Below are positions 46,010 through 56,197 of a DNA stretch of 64,000 nucleotides, one piece after another (position 1 is the first letter of the stretch; every line of letters begins with the position of its first letter). This DNA is from Arthrospira sp. PCC 9108 (GTDB lineage Bacteria > Cyanobacteriota > Cyanobacteriia > Cyanobacteriales > Microcoleaceae). Under the pieces are notes generated by a model. The model had not been told where the DNA came from. It ran no database searches and was given only the letters and a program-made list of their open reading frames with translations. Both the position numbers and the translations under genes were made by a program. The stretch covers positions 6,138,501 through 6,202,500 of the forward strand of contig CP066886.1 in the NCBI GenBank assembly GCA_016745315.1. Reading direction: 5' to 3'.

Positions 46010-48085
46010 ATGGGTAATTTGGGATACTTAATTAATACAGACGCAGGTAGCTTGTCCATGATTACTCTGACCACCCCTCTGGCACAGATTTTATCACAAC
46101 CAATTCAAGACCCCGTAGCCGTTTTCTTAATTATTATGGGGATGATGCTCATTGCTCCCCTAGTATTTGAACGCATCAAATTACCTGGTATTGTTGGATT
46201 AATCTTAGCCGGAGTTATTATTGGTCCCCATGGTATAGGACTACTTGCCAGAGATAATACCATAATTTTATTGGGGACTATAGGATTATTATTTTTGATG
46301 TTTCTAGCAGGCTTAGAAACCAGCTTAGACGACCTCAAACTAAATGCCAAGTCAGCCTTTTGCTTCGGTTTGCTAACCTTTTTATTCCCCATGATACTGG
46401 GAACAGTAGCCATGATGGGACTCGGTTACAGCGTATTAGCCTCCATATTAGTCGCCTCTTGTTTTGCTTCCCATACTCTCCTAGCTTTACCCATCTTAAA
46501 CCGTCTGGGAATTATGCGTGCCTCCTCAGTAACCGCCACCCTAGGAGGAACTTTAATTACCAATGTTTTAGCTTTATTAGTTTTAGCAGTTGTCGTCAAA
46601 GCCCATGGCGGTGATTTAACCCTAGAATTTTGGCTATTTTTAATTCCGGCTTTAACCATTTATACCCTCGCATCCCTCTGGGGAGTTCCCAAAATAGGCC
46701 GCTGGTTTTTCCGAAAATTTGGTCATGACGAAGGCGCAGAATTTACCTTTGTTGTCGCCACATTATTAGTAGCTTCCTATGTAGCGCAACTCATTGAAAT
46801 TGAACCCATTATTGGCGCTTTCTTGGCTGGTATTGCTCTGACTCCCATTATCCCTAACTTGAGTCCATTAATGAACAGGATTCAGTTTATTGGCAATACC
46901 CTCTTTATTCCCTTCTTTCTCATCTCTGTGGGGATGTTAATTGACCCCCTCATTTTAATAAAAGAACCCAAATCTCTTTTAGTCGCAATAGTCATGATTG
47001 TCGCAGAATCTATCAGCAAGTATGCAGCCGCTTGGGTTTCCGGTAAAGTTTTTGGCTGGCCGTTTCCAGAGAAAATGCTTGTCTTTGGTCTCTCCCTAGC
47101 TCAAGCCGCTTCTACTCTGGCGGCGATTACCGTGGCTTATAATATTGAATTGGTAGATGAGTTAACTGTTAATGGCATTATTGCCATGATTTTATTTAGT
47201 TGTATTGCTTCTCCCTGGATAGTCACTCGTTGGGGTAAATTAGTCAAACCAGAACAAAAATTAGACAGCGACAATCAGCAAAGTTGGTCAGAACGGGTAT
47301 TAGTTCCAGTCGCTAACCCTAGCACGGAAGACAACCTCTTACAATTGGCGATTTTGCTAGTGAAAAAATCTAAAGGCACTCTATTACCTCTCAATGTTAT
47401 TTCTGATAAAAGTGGCAAGATTTCTGCCGCCACCAAAAGTAAGCAAAACCGTTTATTGTCTGTGGCTGAACAGATAGCTCACGCCGCCACAGTTAAAGTT
47501 GAATCTATTGCTAGAATTGATGCAGCTATATCCAGGGGAATTGTTCGTAGCGCCACCGAACGCAATGCTACCCTGATTATCTGCGGTTGGAAAGGATATT
47601 CAACTTATCAAGAGAATTTCTTTGGTAGCGTCATTGATCAGATTATGAGGCGTTCACCTGTCCCCATTTTGATTACCCGCTTTCCTCAGCCTCTGGAAAA
47701 TACCGAGAGGGTATTTATGGTATTCAATCAAGGAGAAATTGGGTCTTGGGAATTTCAACAAACTCTGGAAATCACTAAAGCGATCGCTCAACAAATTAAA
47801 GCGAAATTACACTTATTGGTACTGGTGACTGATTCCCTAAATGTAGATTTAAATCTTTCATCCTTTGGTCTCAGTAAAGATACCCCAGTTCAACAAATGC
47901 AAGGGAATTTTATTATGAAAGTTTCCCGAATGCTCAAAACTAATGATTTGTTATTATTAACTCCCGGCAGTCATCAGAATCAGGCTTTCGGATTCTCCAG
48001 AAGCGGCTTGGTAGAACCAGAAACAATTGTTCGTACTCATCCAGATGTTGCGACTATTGTCGTTCATTTCCCTAAACTTAGTTAA
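46010..48085 (+). CDS. Kef-type cation:proton antiporter with C-terminal Usp-like domain
   Basis: 691 residues. The N-terminal about 400 residues form roughly twelve helices of the CPA2 family (VVFLIIMGMML..., GIVGLILAGVIIGPHGIG, FLAGLETSLDDL, IEPIIGAFLAGIALTP). The C-terminal part, from about residue 425, resembles two universal-stress-protein modules (VLVPVANPSTEDNLLQLAILL; LIICGWKGYSTYQENFFGSV). It probably exchanges K+ or Na+ for H+ at the plasma or thylakoid membrane. The second Met at 46058 is an equally possible start. The 3' end lies 46 bp before the first array micro-ORF. Confidence 0.87.
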   Translation: MGNLGYLINTDAGSLSMITLTTPLAQILSQPIQDPVAVFLIIMGMMLIAPLVFERIKLPGIVGLILAGVIIGPHGIGLLARDNTIILLGTIGLLFLMFLAGLETSLDDLKLNAKSAFCFGLLTFLFPMILGTVAMMGLGYSVLASILVASCFASHTLLALPILNRLGIMRASSVTATLGGTLITNVLALLVLAVVVKAHGGDLTLEFWLFLIPALTIYTLASLWGVPKIGRWFFRKFGHDEGAEFTFVVATLLVASYVAQLIEIEPIIGAFLAGIALTPIIPNLSPLMNRIQFIGNTLFIPFFLISVGMLIDPLILIKEPKSLLVAIVMIVAESISKYAAAWVSGKVFGWPFPEKMLVFGLSLAQAASTLAAITVAYNIELVDELTVNGIIAMILFSCIASPWIVTRWGKLVKPEQKLDSDNQQSWSERVLVPVANPSTEDNLLQLAILLVKKSKGTLLPLNVISDKSGKISAATKSKQNRLLSVAEQIAHAATVKVESIARIDAAISRGIVRSATERNATLIICGWKGYSTYQENFFGSVIDQIMRRSPVPILITRFPQPLENTERVFMVFNQGEIGSWEFQQTLEITKAIAQQIKAKLHLLVLVTDSLNVDLNLSSFGLSKDTPVQQMQGNFIMKVSRMLKTNDLLLLTPGSHQNQAFGFSRSGLVEPETIVRTHPDVATIVVHFPKLS

Positions 48086-48131
48086 TGGTTACTAAATCTC
48101 TCTCTTGATATGTTCGTTAATCGTCAAAATC

Positions 48132-48224
48132 ATGTTTAAATCTTCTCAACAATTCAGCCATTTTTCGGTCGATTTCCTAACAGTAATTGACAAAACCAGA
48201 TTTGGCGTGATATTTTCAAGATAA
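48132..48224 (+). CDS. Possible micropeptide, divergent left-end copy
   Basis: A 30-codon frame starting MFKSSQQFSHFS and ending DKTRFGVIFSR, the same ending as the array peptide. Homology to the array DNA begins only near 48176, in the middle of this frame, yet the unrelated upstream DNA supplies an in-frame ATG and no stop. No clear ribosome-binding site precedes it. Chance openness is possible for a frame this short. Confidence 0.3.
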   Translation: MFKSSQQFSHFSVDFLTVIDKTRFGVIFSR

Positions 48225-51200
48225 TCGCCTTCTTGTGTCTATACGCGGATAACCTCCCCGAAACCATGATTCTGTCGTGAACTTCTGGAATTGACGGGAG
48301 TTTGAGAGGGAATGCGGCGACACCAATTTAGGGAAAGGTGGGGGGGAAAGCGATCGCTCTATACCCCTAGCGGAAAAGGTTACAGCCACACCCGCCTAAT
48401 TTACCTCCCCCAACTCGCCAGTTAACCCTAACGCCAGGAAGAGTCTTTAAATGTATCGGAAATACTACGAGGAATTGAGTGATTTTTCAGGGGAGTTTCT
48501 AACAGTAATTGACAAAACCAGATTTGGCGTGATATTTTCAAGATAATGGTTATCCCGTGTCTATAACCGGATAAACTCACCGAAACCCCTATGCTGTCGT
48601 GAACTTCTGGAATTGACGGGAGTTTGAGAGGGAATGCGGCGACACCAATTTAGGGAAAGGTGGGGGGGAAAGCGATCGCTCTATACCCCTAGCGGAAAAG
48701 GTTACAGCCAGACCTGTCAAATTTACCTCCCTCAACTCGCCAGTTAGCCCTCACGCCAGGAAGAGTCTTTAAATGTATCGGAAATACTACGAGGAATTGA
48801 GTGATTTTTCGAGGGAGTTTCTAACAGTAATTGACAAAACCAGATTTGGCGTGATATTTTCAAGATAATCGCCTTCCTGTGTCTATAGCCGGATAACCTA
48901 CCCAAAACCCCTATGCTGTCGTGAACTTCTGGAATTGACGGGAGTTTGAGAGGGAATGCGGCGACACCAATTTAGGGAAAGGTGGGGGGGGAAAGCGATC
49001 GCTCTATACCCCTAACGGAAAAGGTTACAGCCAGACCTGTCGAATTTACCTCCCCCAACTCGCCAGTTAACCCTAACGCCAGGAAGAGTCTTTAAATGTA
49101 TCGGAAATACTATGGGGAATTGAGTGATTTTTCGAGGGAGTTTCTAACAGTAATTGACAAAACCAGATTTGGCGTGATATTTTCAAGATAATGGTTATCC
49201 CGTGTCTATAACCGGATAAACTCACCGAAACCCCTATGCTGTCGTGAACTTCTGGAATTGACGGGAGTTTGAGAGGGAATGCGGCGACACCAATTTAGGG
49301 AAAGGTGGGGGGGGAAAGCGATCGCTCTATACCCCTAACGGAAAAGGTTACAGCCAGACCTGTCGAATTTACCTCCCCCAACTCGCCAGTTAACCCTAAC
49401 GCCAGGAAGAGTCTTTAAATGTATCGGAAATACTACGAGGAATTGAGTGATTTTTCGAGGGAGTTTCTAACAGTAATTGACAAAACCAGATTTGGCGTGA
49501 TATTTTCAAGATAATCGCCTTCCTGTGTCTATAGCCGGATAACCTACCCAAAACCCCTATGCTGTCGTGAACTTCTGGAATTGACGGGAGTTTGAGAGGG
49601 AATGCGGCGACACCAATTTAGGGAAAGGTGGGGGGGAAAGCGATCGCTCTATACCCCTAGCGGAAAAGGTTACAGCCAGACCTGTCAAATTTACCTCCCT
49701 CAACTCGCCAGTTAACCCTAACGCCAGGAAGAGTCTTTAAATGTATCGGAAATACTATGGGGAATTGAGTGATTTTTCGAGGGAGTTTCTAACAGTAATT
49801 GACAAAACCAGATTTGGCGTGATATTTTCAAGATAATGGTTATCCCGTGTCTATAACCGGATAAACTCACCGAAACCCCTATGCTGTCGTGAACTTCTGG
49901 AATTGACGGGAGTTTGAGAGGGAATGCGGCGACACCAATTTAGGGAAAGGTGGGGGGGGGAAAGCGATCGCTCTATACCCCTAGCGGAAAAGGTTACAGC
50001 CAGACCCGCCTAATTTACCTCCCTCAACTCGCCAGTTAACCCTAACGCCAGGAAGAGTCTTTAAATGTATCGGAAATACTATGGGGAATTGAGTGATTTT
50101 TCGAGGGAGTTTCTAACAGTAATTGACAAAACCAGATTTGGCGTGATATTTTCAAGATAATGGTTATCCCGTGTCTATAACCGGATAAACTCACCGAAAC
50201 CCCTATGCTGTCGTGAACTTCTGGAATTGACGGGAGTTTGAGAGGGAATGCGGCGACACCAATTTAGGGAAAGGTGGGGGGGGGAAAGCGATCGCTCTAT
50301 ACCCCTAACGGAAAAGGTTACAGCCAGACCTGTCGAATTTACCTCCCCCAACTCGCCAGTTAACCCTAACGCCAGGAAGAGTCTTTAAATGTATCGGAAA
50401 TACTACGAGGAATTGAGTGATTTTTCGAGGGAGTTTCTAACAGTAATTGACAAAACCAGATTTGGCGTGATATTTTCAAGATAATGGTTATCCCGTGTCT
50501 ATAACCGGATAAACTCACCGAAACCCCTATGCTGTCGTGAACTTCTGGAATTGACGGGAGTCTGAGACTGAATGCGGCGACACCAATTTAGGGAAAGGTG
50601 GGGGGGGGAAAGCGATCGCTCTATACCCCTAACGGAAAAGGTTACAGCCAGACCTGTCGAATTTACCTCCCTCAACTCGCCAGTTAACCCTAACGCCAGG
50701 AAGAGTCTTTAAATGTATCGGAAATACTACGAGGAATTGAGTGATTTTTCAGGGGAGTTTCTAACAGTAATTGACAAAACCAGATTTGGCGTGATATTTT
50801 CAAGATAATGGTTATCCCGTGTCTATAACCGGATAAACTCCCCGAAACCCCTATGCTGTCGTGAACTTCTGGAATTGACGGGAGTTTGAGAGGGAATGCG
50901 GCGACACCAATTTAGGGAAAGGTGGGGGGGGGAAAGCGATCGCTCTATACCCCTAACGGAAAAGGTTACAGCCAGACCTGTCGAATTTACCTCCCCCAAC
51001 TCGCCAGTTAACCCTAACGCCAGGAAGAGTCTTTAAATGTATCGGAAATACTACGAGGAATTGAGTGATTTTTCGAGGGAGTTTCTAACAGTAATTGACA
51101 AAACCAGATTTGGCGTGATATTTTCAAGATAATGGTTATCCCGTGTCTATAACCGGATAAACTCACCGAAACCCCTATGCTGTCGTGAACTTCTGGAATT

Positions 51201-54200
51201 GACGGGAGTCTGAGACTGAATGCGGCGACACCAATTTAGGGAAAGGTGGGGGGGGGAAAGCGATCGCTCTATACCCCTAACGGAAAAGGTTACAGCCAGA
51301 CCTGTCGAATTTACCTCCCTCAACTCGCCAGTTAACCCTAACGCCAGGAAGAGTCTTTAAATGTATCGGAAATACTACGAGGAATTGAGTGATTTTTCAG
51401 GGGAGTTTCTAACAGTAATTGACAAAACCAGATTTGGCGTGATATTTTCAAGATAATGGTTATCCCGTGTCTATAACCGGATAAACTCCCCGAAACCCCT
51501 ATGCTGTCGTGAACTTCTGGAATTGACGGGAGTTTGAGAGGGAATGCGGCGACACCAATTTAGGGAAAGGTGGGGGGGGAAAGCGATCGCTCTATACCCC
51601 TAGCGGAAAAGGTTACAGCCAGACCTGTCAAATTTACCTCCCCCAACTCACCAGTTAACCCTAACGCCAGGAAGAGTCTTTAAATGTATCGGAAATACTA
51701 TGGGGAATTGAGTGATTTTTCGAGGGAGTTTCTAACAGTAATTGACAAAACCAGATTTGGCGTGATATTTTCAAGATAATGGTTATCCCGTGTCTATAAC
51801 CGGATAAACTCACCGAAACCCCTATGCTGTCGTGAACTTCTGGAATTGACGGGAGTTTGAGAGGGAATGCGGCGACACCAATTTAGGGAAAGGTGGGGGG
51901 GGGAAAGCGATCGCTCTATACCCCTAACGGAAAAGGTTACAGCCATACCCGCCTAATTTACCTCCCCCAACTCGCCAGTTAACCCTAACGCCAGGAAGAG
52001 TCTTTAAATGTATCGGAAATACTACGGGGAATTGGGTGATTTTTCAGGGGAGTTTCTAACAGTAATTGACAAAACCAGATTTGGCGTGATATTTTCAAGA
52101 TAATCGCCTTCCTGTGTCTATAGCCGGATAACCTACCCAAAACCCCTATGCTGTCGTGAACTTCTGGAATTGACGGGAGTCTGAGACTGAATGCGGCGAC
52201 ACCAATTTAGGGAAAGGTGGGGGGGGGAAAGCGATCGCTCTATACCCCTAGCGGAAAAGGTTACAGCCAGACCCGCCTAATTTACCTCCCTCAACTCGCC
52301 AGTTAACCCTAACGCCAGGAAGAGTCTTTAAATGTATCGGAAATACTATGGGGAATTGAGTGATTTTTCGAGGGAGTTTCTAACAGTAATTGACAAAACC
52401 AGATTTGGCGTGATATTTTCAAGATAATGGTTATCCCGTGTCTATAACCGGATAAACTCACCGAAACCCCTATGCTGTCGTGAACTTCTGGAATTGACGG
52501 GAGTTTGAGAGGGAATGCGGCGACACCAATTTAGGGAAAGGTGGGGGGGGGAAAGCGATCGCTCTATACCCCTAGCGGAAAAGGTTACAGCCACACCCGC
52601 CTAATTTACCTCCCCCAACTCGCCAGTTAACCCTAACGCCAGGAAGAGTCTTTAAATGTATCGGAAATACTATGGGGAATTGAGTGATTTTTCGAGGGAG
52701 TTTCTAACAGTAATTGACAAAACCAGATTTGGCGTGATATTTTCAAGATAATGGTTATCCCGTGTCTATAACCGGATAAACTCACCGAAACCCCTATGCT
52801 GTCGTGAACTTCTGGAATTGACGGGAGTTTGAGAGGGAATGCGGCGACACCAATTTAGGGAAAGGTGGGGGGGAAAGCGATCGCTCTATACCCCTAGCGG
52901 AAAAGGTTACAGCCACACCCGCCTAATTTACCTCCCCCAACTCGCCAGTTAACCCTAACGCCAGGAAGAGTCTTTAAATGTATCGGAAATACTACGAGGA
53001 ATTGAGTGATTTTTCAGGGGAGTTTCTAACAGTAATTGACAAAACCAGATTTGGCGTGATATTTTCAAGATAATGGTTATCCCGTGTCTATAACCGGATA
53101 AACTCACCGAAACCCCTATGCTGTCGTGAACTTCTGGAATTGACGGGAGTTTGAGAGGGAATGCGGCGACACCAATTTAGGGAAAGGTGGGGGGGGGAAA
53201 GCGATCGCTCTATACCCCTAGCGGAAAAGGTTACAGCCAGACCTGTCAAATTTACCTCCCTCAACTCGCCAGTTAGCCCTCACGCCAGGAAGAGTCTTTA
53301 AATGTATCGGAAATACTATGGGGAATTGAGTGATTTTTCGAGGGAGTTTCTAACAGTAATTGACAAAACCAGATTTGGCGTGATATTTTCAAGATAATGG
53401 TTATCCCGTGTCTATAACCGGATAAACTCACCGAAACCCCTATGCTGTCGTGAACTTCTGGAATTGACGGGAGTTTGAGAGGGAATGCGGCGACACCAAT
53501 TTAGGGAAAGGTGGGGGGGGGAAAGCGATCGCTCTATACCCCTAGCGGAAAAGGTTACAGCCAGACCTGTCGAATTTACCTCCCTCAACTCGCCAGTTAA
53601 CCCTAACGCCAGGAAGAGTCTTTAAATGTATCGGAAATACTATGGGGAATTGAGTGATTTTTCGAGGGAGTTTCTAACAGTAATTGACAAAACCAGATTT
53701 GGCGTGATATTTTCAAGATAATGGTTATCCCGTGTCTATAACCGGATAAACTCACCGAAACCCCTATGCTGTCGTGAACTTCTGGAATTGACGGGAGTTT
53801 GAGAGGGAATGCGGCGACACCAATTTAGGGAAAGGTGGGGGGGAAAGCGATCGCTCTATACCCCTAGCGGAAAAGGTTACAGCCAGACCTGTCAAATTTA
53901 CCTCCCTCAACTCGCCAGTTAGCCCTCACGCCAGGAAGAGTCTTTAAATGTATCGGAAATACTATGGGGAATTGAGTGATTTTTCGAGGGAGTTTCTAAC
54001 AGTAATTGACAAAACCAGATTTGGCGTGATATTTTCAAGATAATGGTTATCCCGTGTCTATAACCGGATAAACTCCCCGAAACCCCTATGCTGTCGTGAA
54101 CTTCTGGAATTGACGGGAGTTTGAGAGGGAATGCGGCGACACCAATTTAGGGAAAGGTGGGGGGGGAAAGCGATCGCTCTATACCCCTAACGGAAAAGGT

Positions 54201-56098
54201 TACAGCCAGACCTGTCAAATTTACCTCCCCCAACTCACCAGTTAACCCTAACGCCAGGAAGAGTCTTTAAATGTATCGGAAATACTATGGGGAATTGAGT
54301 GATTTTTCGAGGGAGTTTCTAACAGTAATTGACAAAACCAGATTTGGCGTGATATTTTCAAGATAATGGTTATCCCGTGTCTATAACCGGATAAACTCAC
54401 CGAAACCCCTATGCTGTCGTGAACTTCTGGAATTGACGGGAGTTTGAGAGGGAATGCGGCGACACCAATTTAGGGAAAGGTGGGGGGGGAAAGCGATCGC
54501 TCTATACCCCTAGCGGAAAAGGTTACAGCCAGACCTGTCGAATTTACCTCCCTCAACTCGCCAGTTAACCCTAACGCCAGGAAGAGTCTTTAAATGTATC
54601 GGAAATACTATGGGGAATTGAGTGATTTTTCGAGGGAGTTTCTAACAGTAATTGACAAAACCAGATTTGGCGTGATATTTTCAAGATAATGGTTATCCCG
54701 TGTCTATAACCGGATAAACTCACCGAAACCCCTATGCTGTCGTGAACTTCTGGAATTGACGGGAGTCTGAGACTGAATGCGGCGACACCAATTTAGGGAA
54801 AGGTGGGAGTTAGGAGGCGATCGCTCTATACCCCTAACGGAAAAGGTTACAGCCATACCCGCCTAATTTACCTCCCCCAACTCGCCAGTTAACCCTAACG
54901 CCAGGAAGAGTCTTTAAATGTATCGGAAATACTACGGGGAATTGGGTGATTTTTCAGGGGAGTTTCTAACAGTAATTGACAAAACCAGATTTGGCGTGAT
55001 ATTTTCAAGATAATCGCCTTTCTGTGTCTATAGCCGGATAACCTACCCAAAACCCCTATGCTGTCGTGAACTTCTGGAATTGACGGGAGTCTGAGACTGA
55101 ATGCGGCGACACCAATTTAGGGAAAGGTGGGGGGGAAAGCGATCGCTCTATACCCCTAACGGAAAAGGTTACAGCCATACCCGCCTAATTTACCTCCCCC
55201 AACTCGCCAGTTAACCCTAACGCCAGGAAGAGTCTTTAAATGTATCGGAAATACTACGGGGAATTGGGTGATTTTTCAGGGGAGTTTCTAACAGTAATTG
55301 ACAAAACCAGATTTGGCGTGATATTTTCAAGATAATCGCCTTTCTGTGTCTATAGCCGGATAACCTACCCAAAACCCCTATGCTGTCGTGAACTTCTGGA
55401 ATTGACGGGAGTCTGAGACTGAATGCGGCGACACCAATTTAGGGAAAGGTGGGGGGGAAAGCGATCGCTCTATACCCCTAGCGGAAAAGGTTACAGCCAG
55501 ACCTGTCAAATTTACCTCCCCCAACTCGCCAGTTAACCCTAACGCCAGGAAGAGTCTTTAAATGTATCGGAAATACTACGAGGAATTGAGTGATTTTTCA
55601 GGGGAGTTTCTAACAGTAATTGACAAAACCAGATTTGGCGTGATATTTTCAAGATAATTGCCTTCCTGTGTCTATACGCGGACAACCTCCCCAAAACCCC
55701 TATGCTGTCGTGAACTTCTGGAATTGACGGGAGTCTGAGACTGAATGCGGCGACACCAATTTAGGGAAAGGTGGGAGTTAGGAGGCGATCGCTCTATACC
55801 CCTAGCGGAAAAGGTTACAGCCATACCCGCCTAATTTACCTCCCTCAACTCGCCAGTTAACCCTAACGCCAGGAAGAGTCTTTAAATGTATCGGAAATAC
55901 TACGGGGAATTGGGTGATTTTTCAGGGGAGTTTCTAACAGTAATTGACAAAACCAGATTTGGCGTGATATTTTCAAGATAATCGCCTTCCTGTGTCTATA
56001 GCCGGATAACCTCCCCGAAACCCCTATGCTGTCGTGAACTTCTGGAATTGACGGGAGTTTGAGAGGGAATGCGGCGACACCAATTTAGACCAATTTCG
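48176..56098. repeat. Satellite-like tandem array, about 24.5 units of 322-324 bp
   Basis: The marker CAGTAATTGACAAAACC occurs 25 times, from 48181 to 55938, with spacings of 322, 323 or 324 bp. Nearly all length change comes from a poly-G tract (7-9 G) just before the HIP1 site GCGATCGC present in each unit. The most constant part is the segment from TTTCTAACAG to AAGATAA. Variable sites occur in linked sets (GGTTATCCCG / CGCCTTCCTG; GTTTGAGAGGG / GTCTGAGACTG), and some two-unit blocks are duplicated. The array fills the whole space between the antiporter gene and glyS. The last unit stops at CACCAATTTAG, 56088. No transposase or long ORF is present. Confidence 0.95.
48451..48546 (+). CDS. 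Possible 31-residue micropeptide, one of 24 array copies
   Basis: Starts MYRKYYEEL and ends DKTRFGVIFSR, followed by TAA. AGGAAGAG stands 7 nt before the ATG, a good ribosome-binding site. The same frame recurs, uninterrupted, with starts at 48773, 49096, 49419, 49741, 50065, 50389, 50713, 51037, 51361, 51684, 52008, 52332, 52656, 52978, 53302, 53626, 53948, 54271, 54594, 54918, 55240, 55562 and 55886. Only codons 6, 7, 10, 13 and 14 vary: two silent changes, E7G, S10G and R14G. Four peptide forms exist. The basic/aromatic composition does not suggest a known family. Other frames on the opposite strand are also open for about 40 codons, so coding is a hypothesis. Confidence 0.4.
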   Translation: MYRKYYEELSDFSGEFLTVIDKTRFGVIFSR

Positions 56099-56117
56099 GG
56101 AGAGGTGGACGAAGTTA

Positions 56118-56147
56118 GAACCGAAACGAACCGAAACGAACCGAAAC
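56118..56147. repeat. Three tandem 10-bp repeats upstream of glyS
   Basis: GAACCGAAAC occurs three times in a row, ending 50 bp before the glyS ATG. The 10-bp period is close to one DNA helical turn, so it may be a protein-binding array or a simple microsatellite. Confidence 0.8.
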
Positions 56148-56197
56148 TGTGGTAGGATGTCAAATTGTCCGAACACTGACCACCTGCACTGTCTCCC

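Noticed and set aside
49748..50065. Telomere-like CCCTAA motifs repeated in the array
   Set aside because: They occur two times per unit as parts of CCCCTAACGG and AACCCTAACG, not in tandem; a chance resemblance carried along by the unit repeat.
48176..56098. CRISPR array or transposon cluster as the explanation of the 323-bp repeat
   Set aside because: Units are contiguous and homologous over their whole length, with no unique spacers, no cas or transposase genes, no terminal inverted repeats and no target-site duplication.
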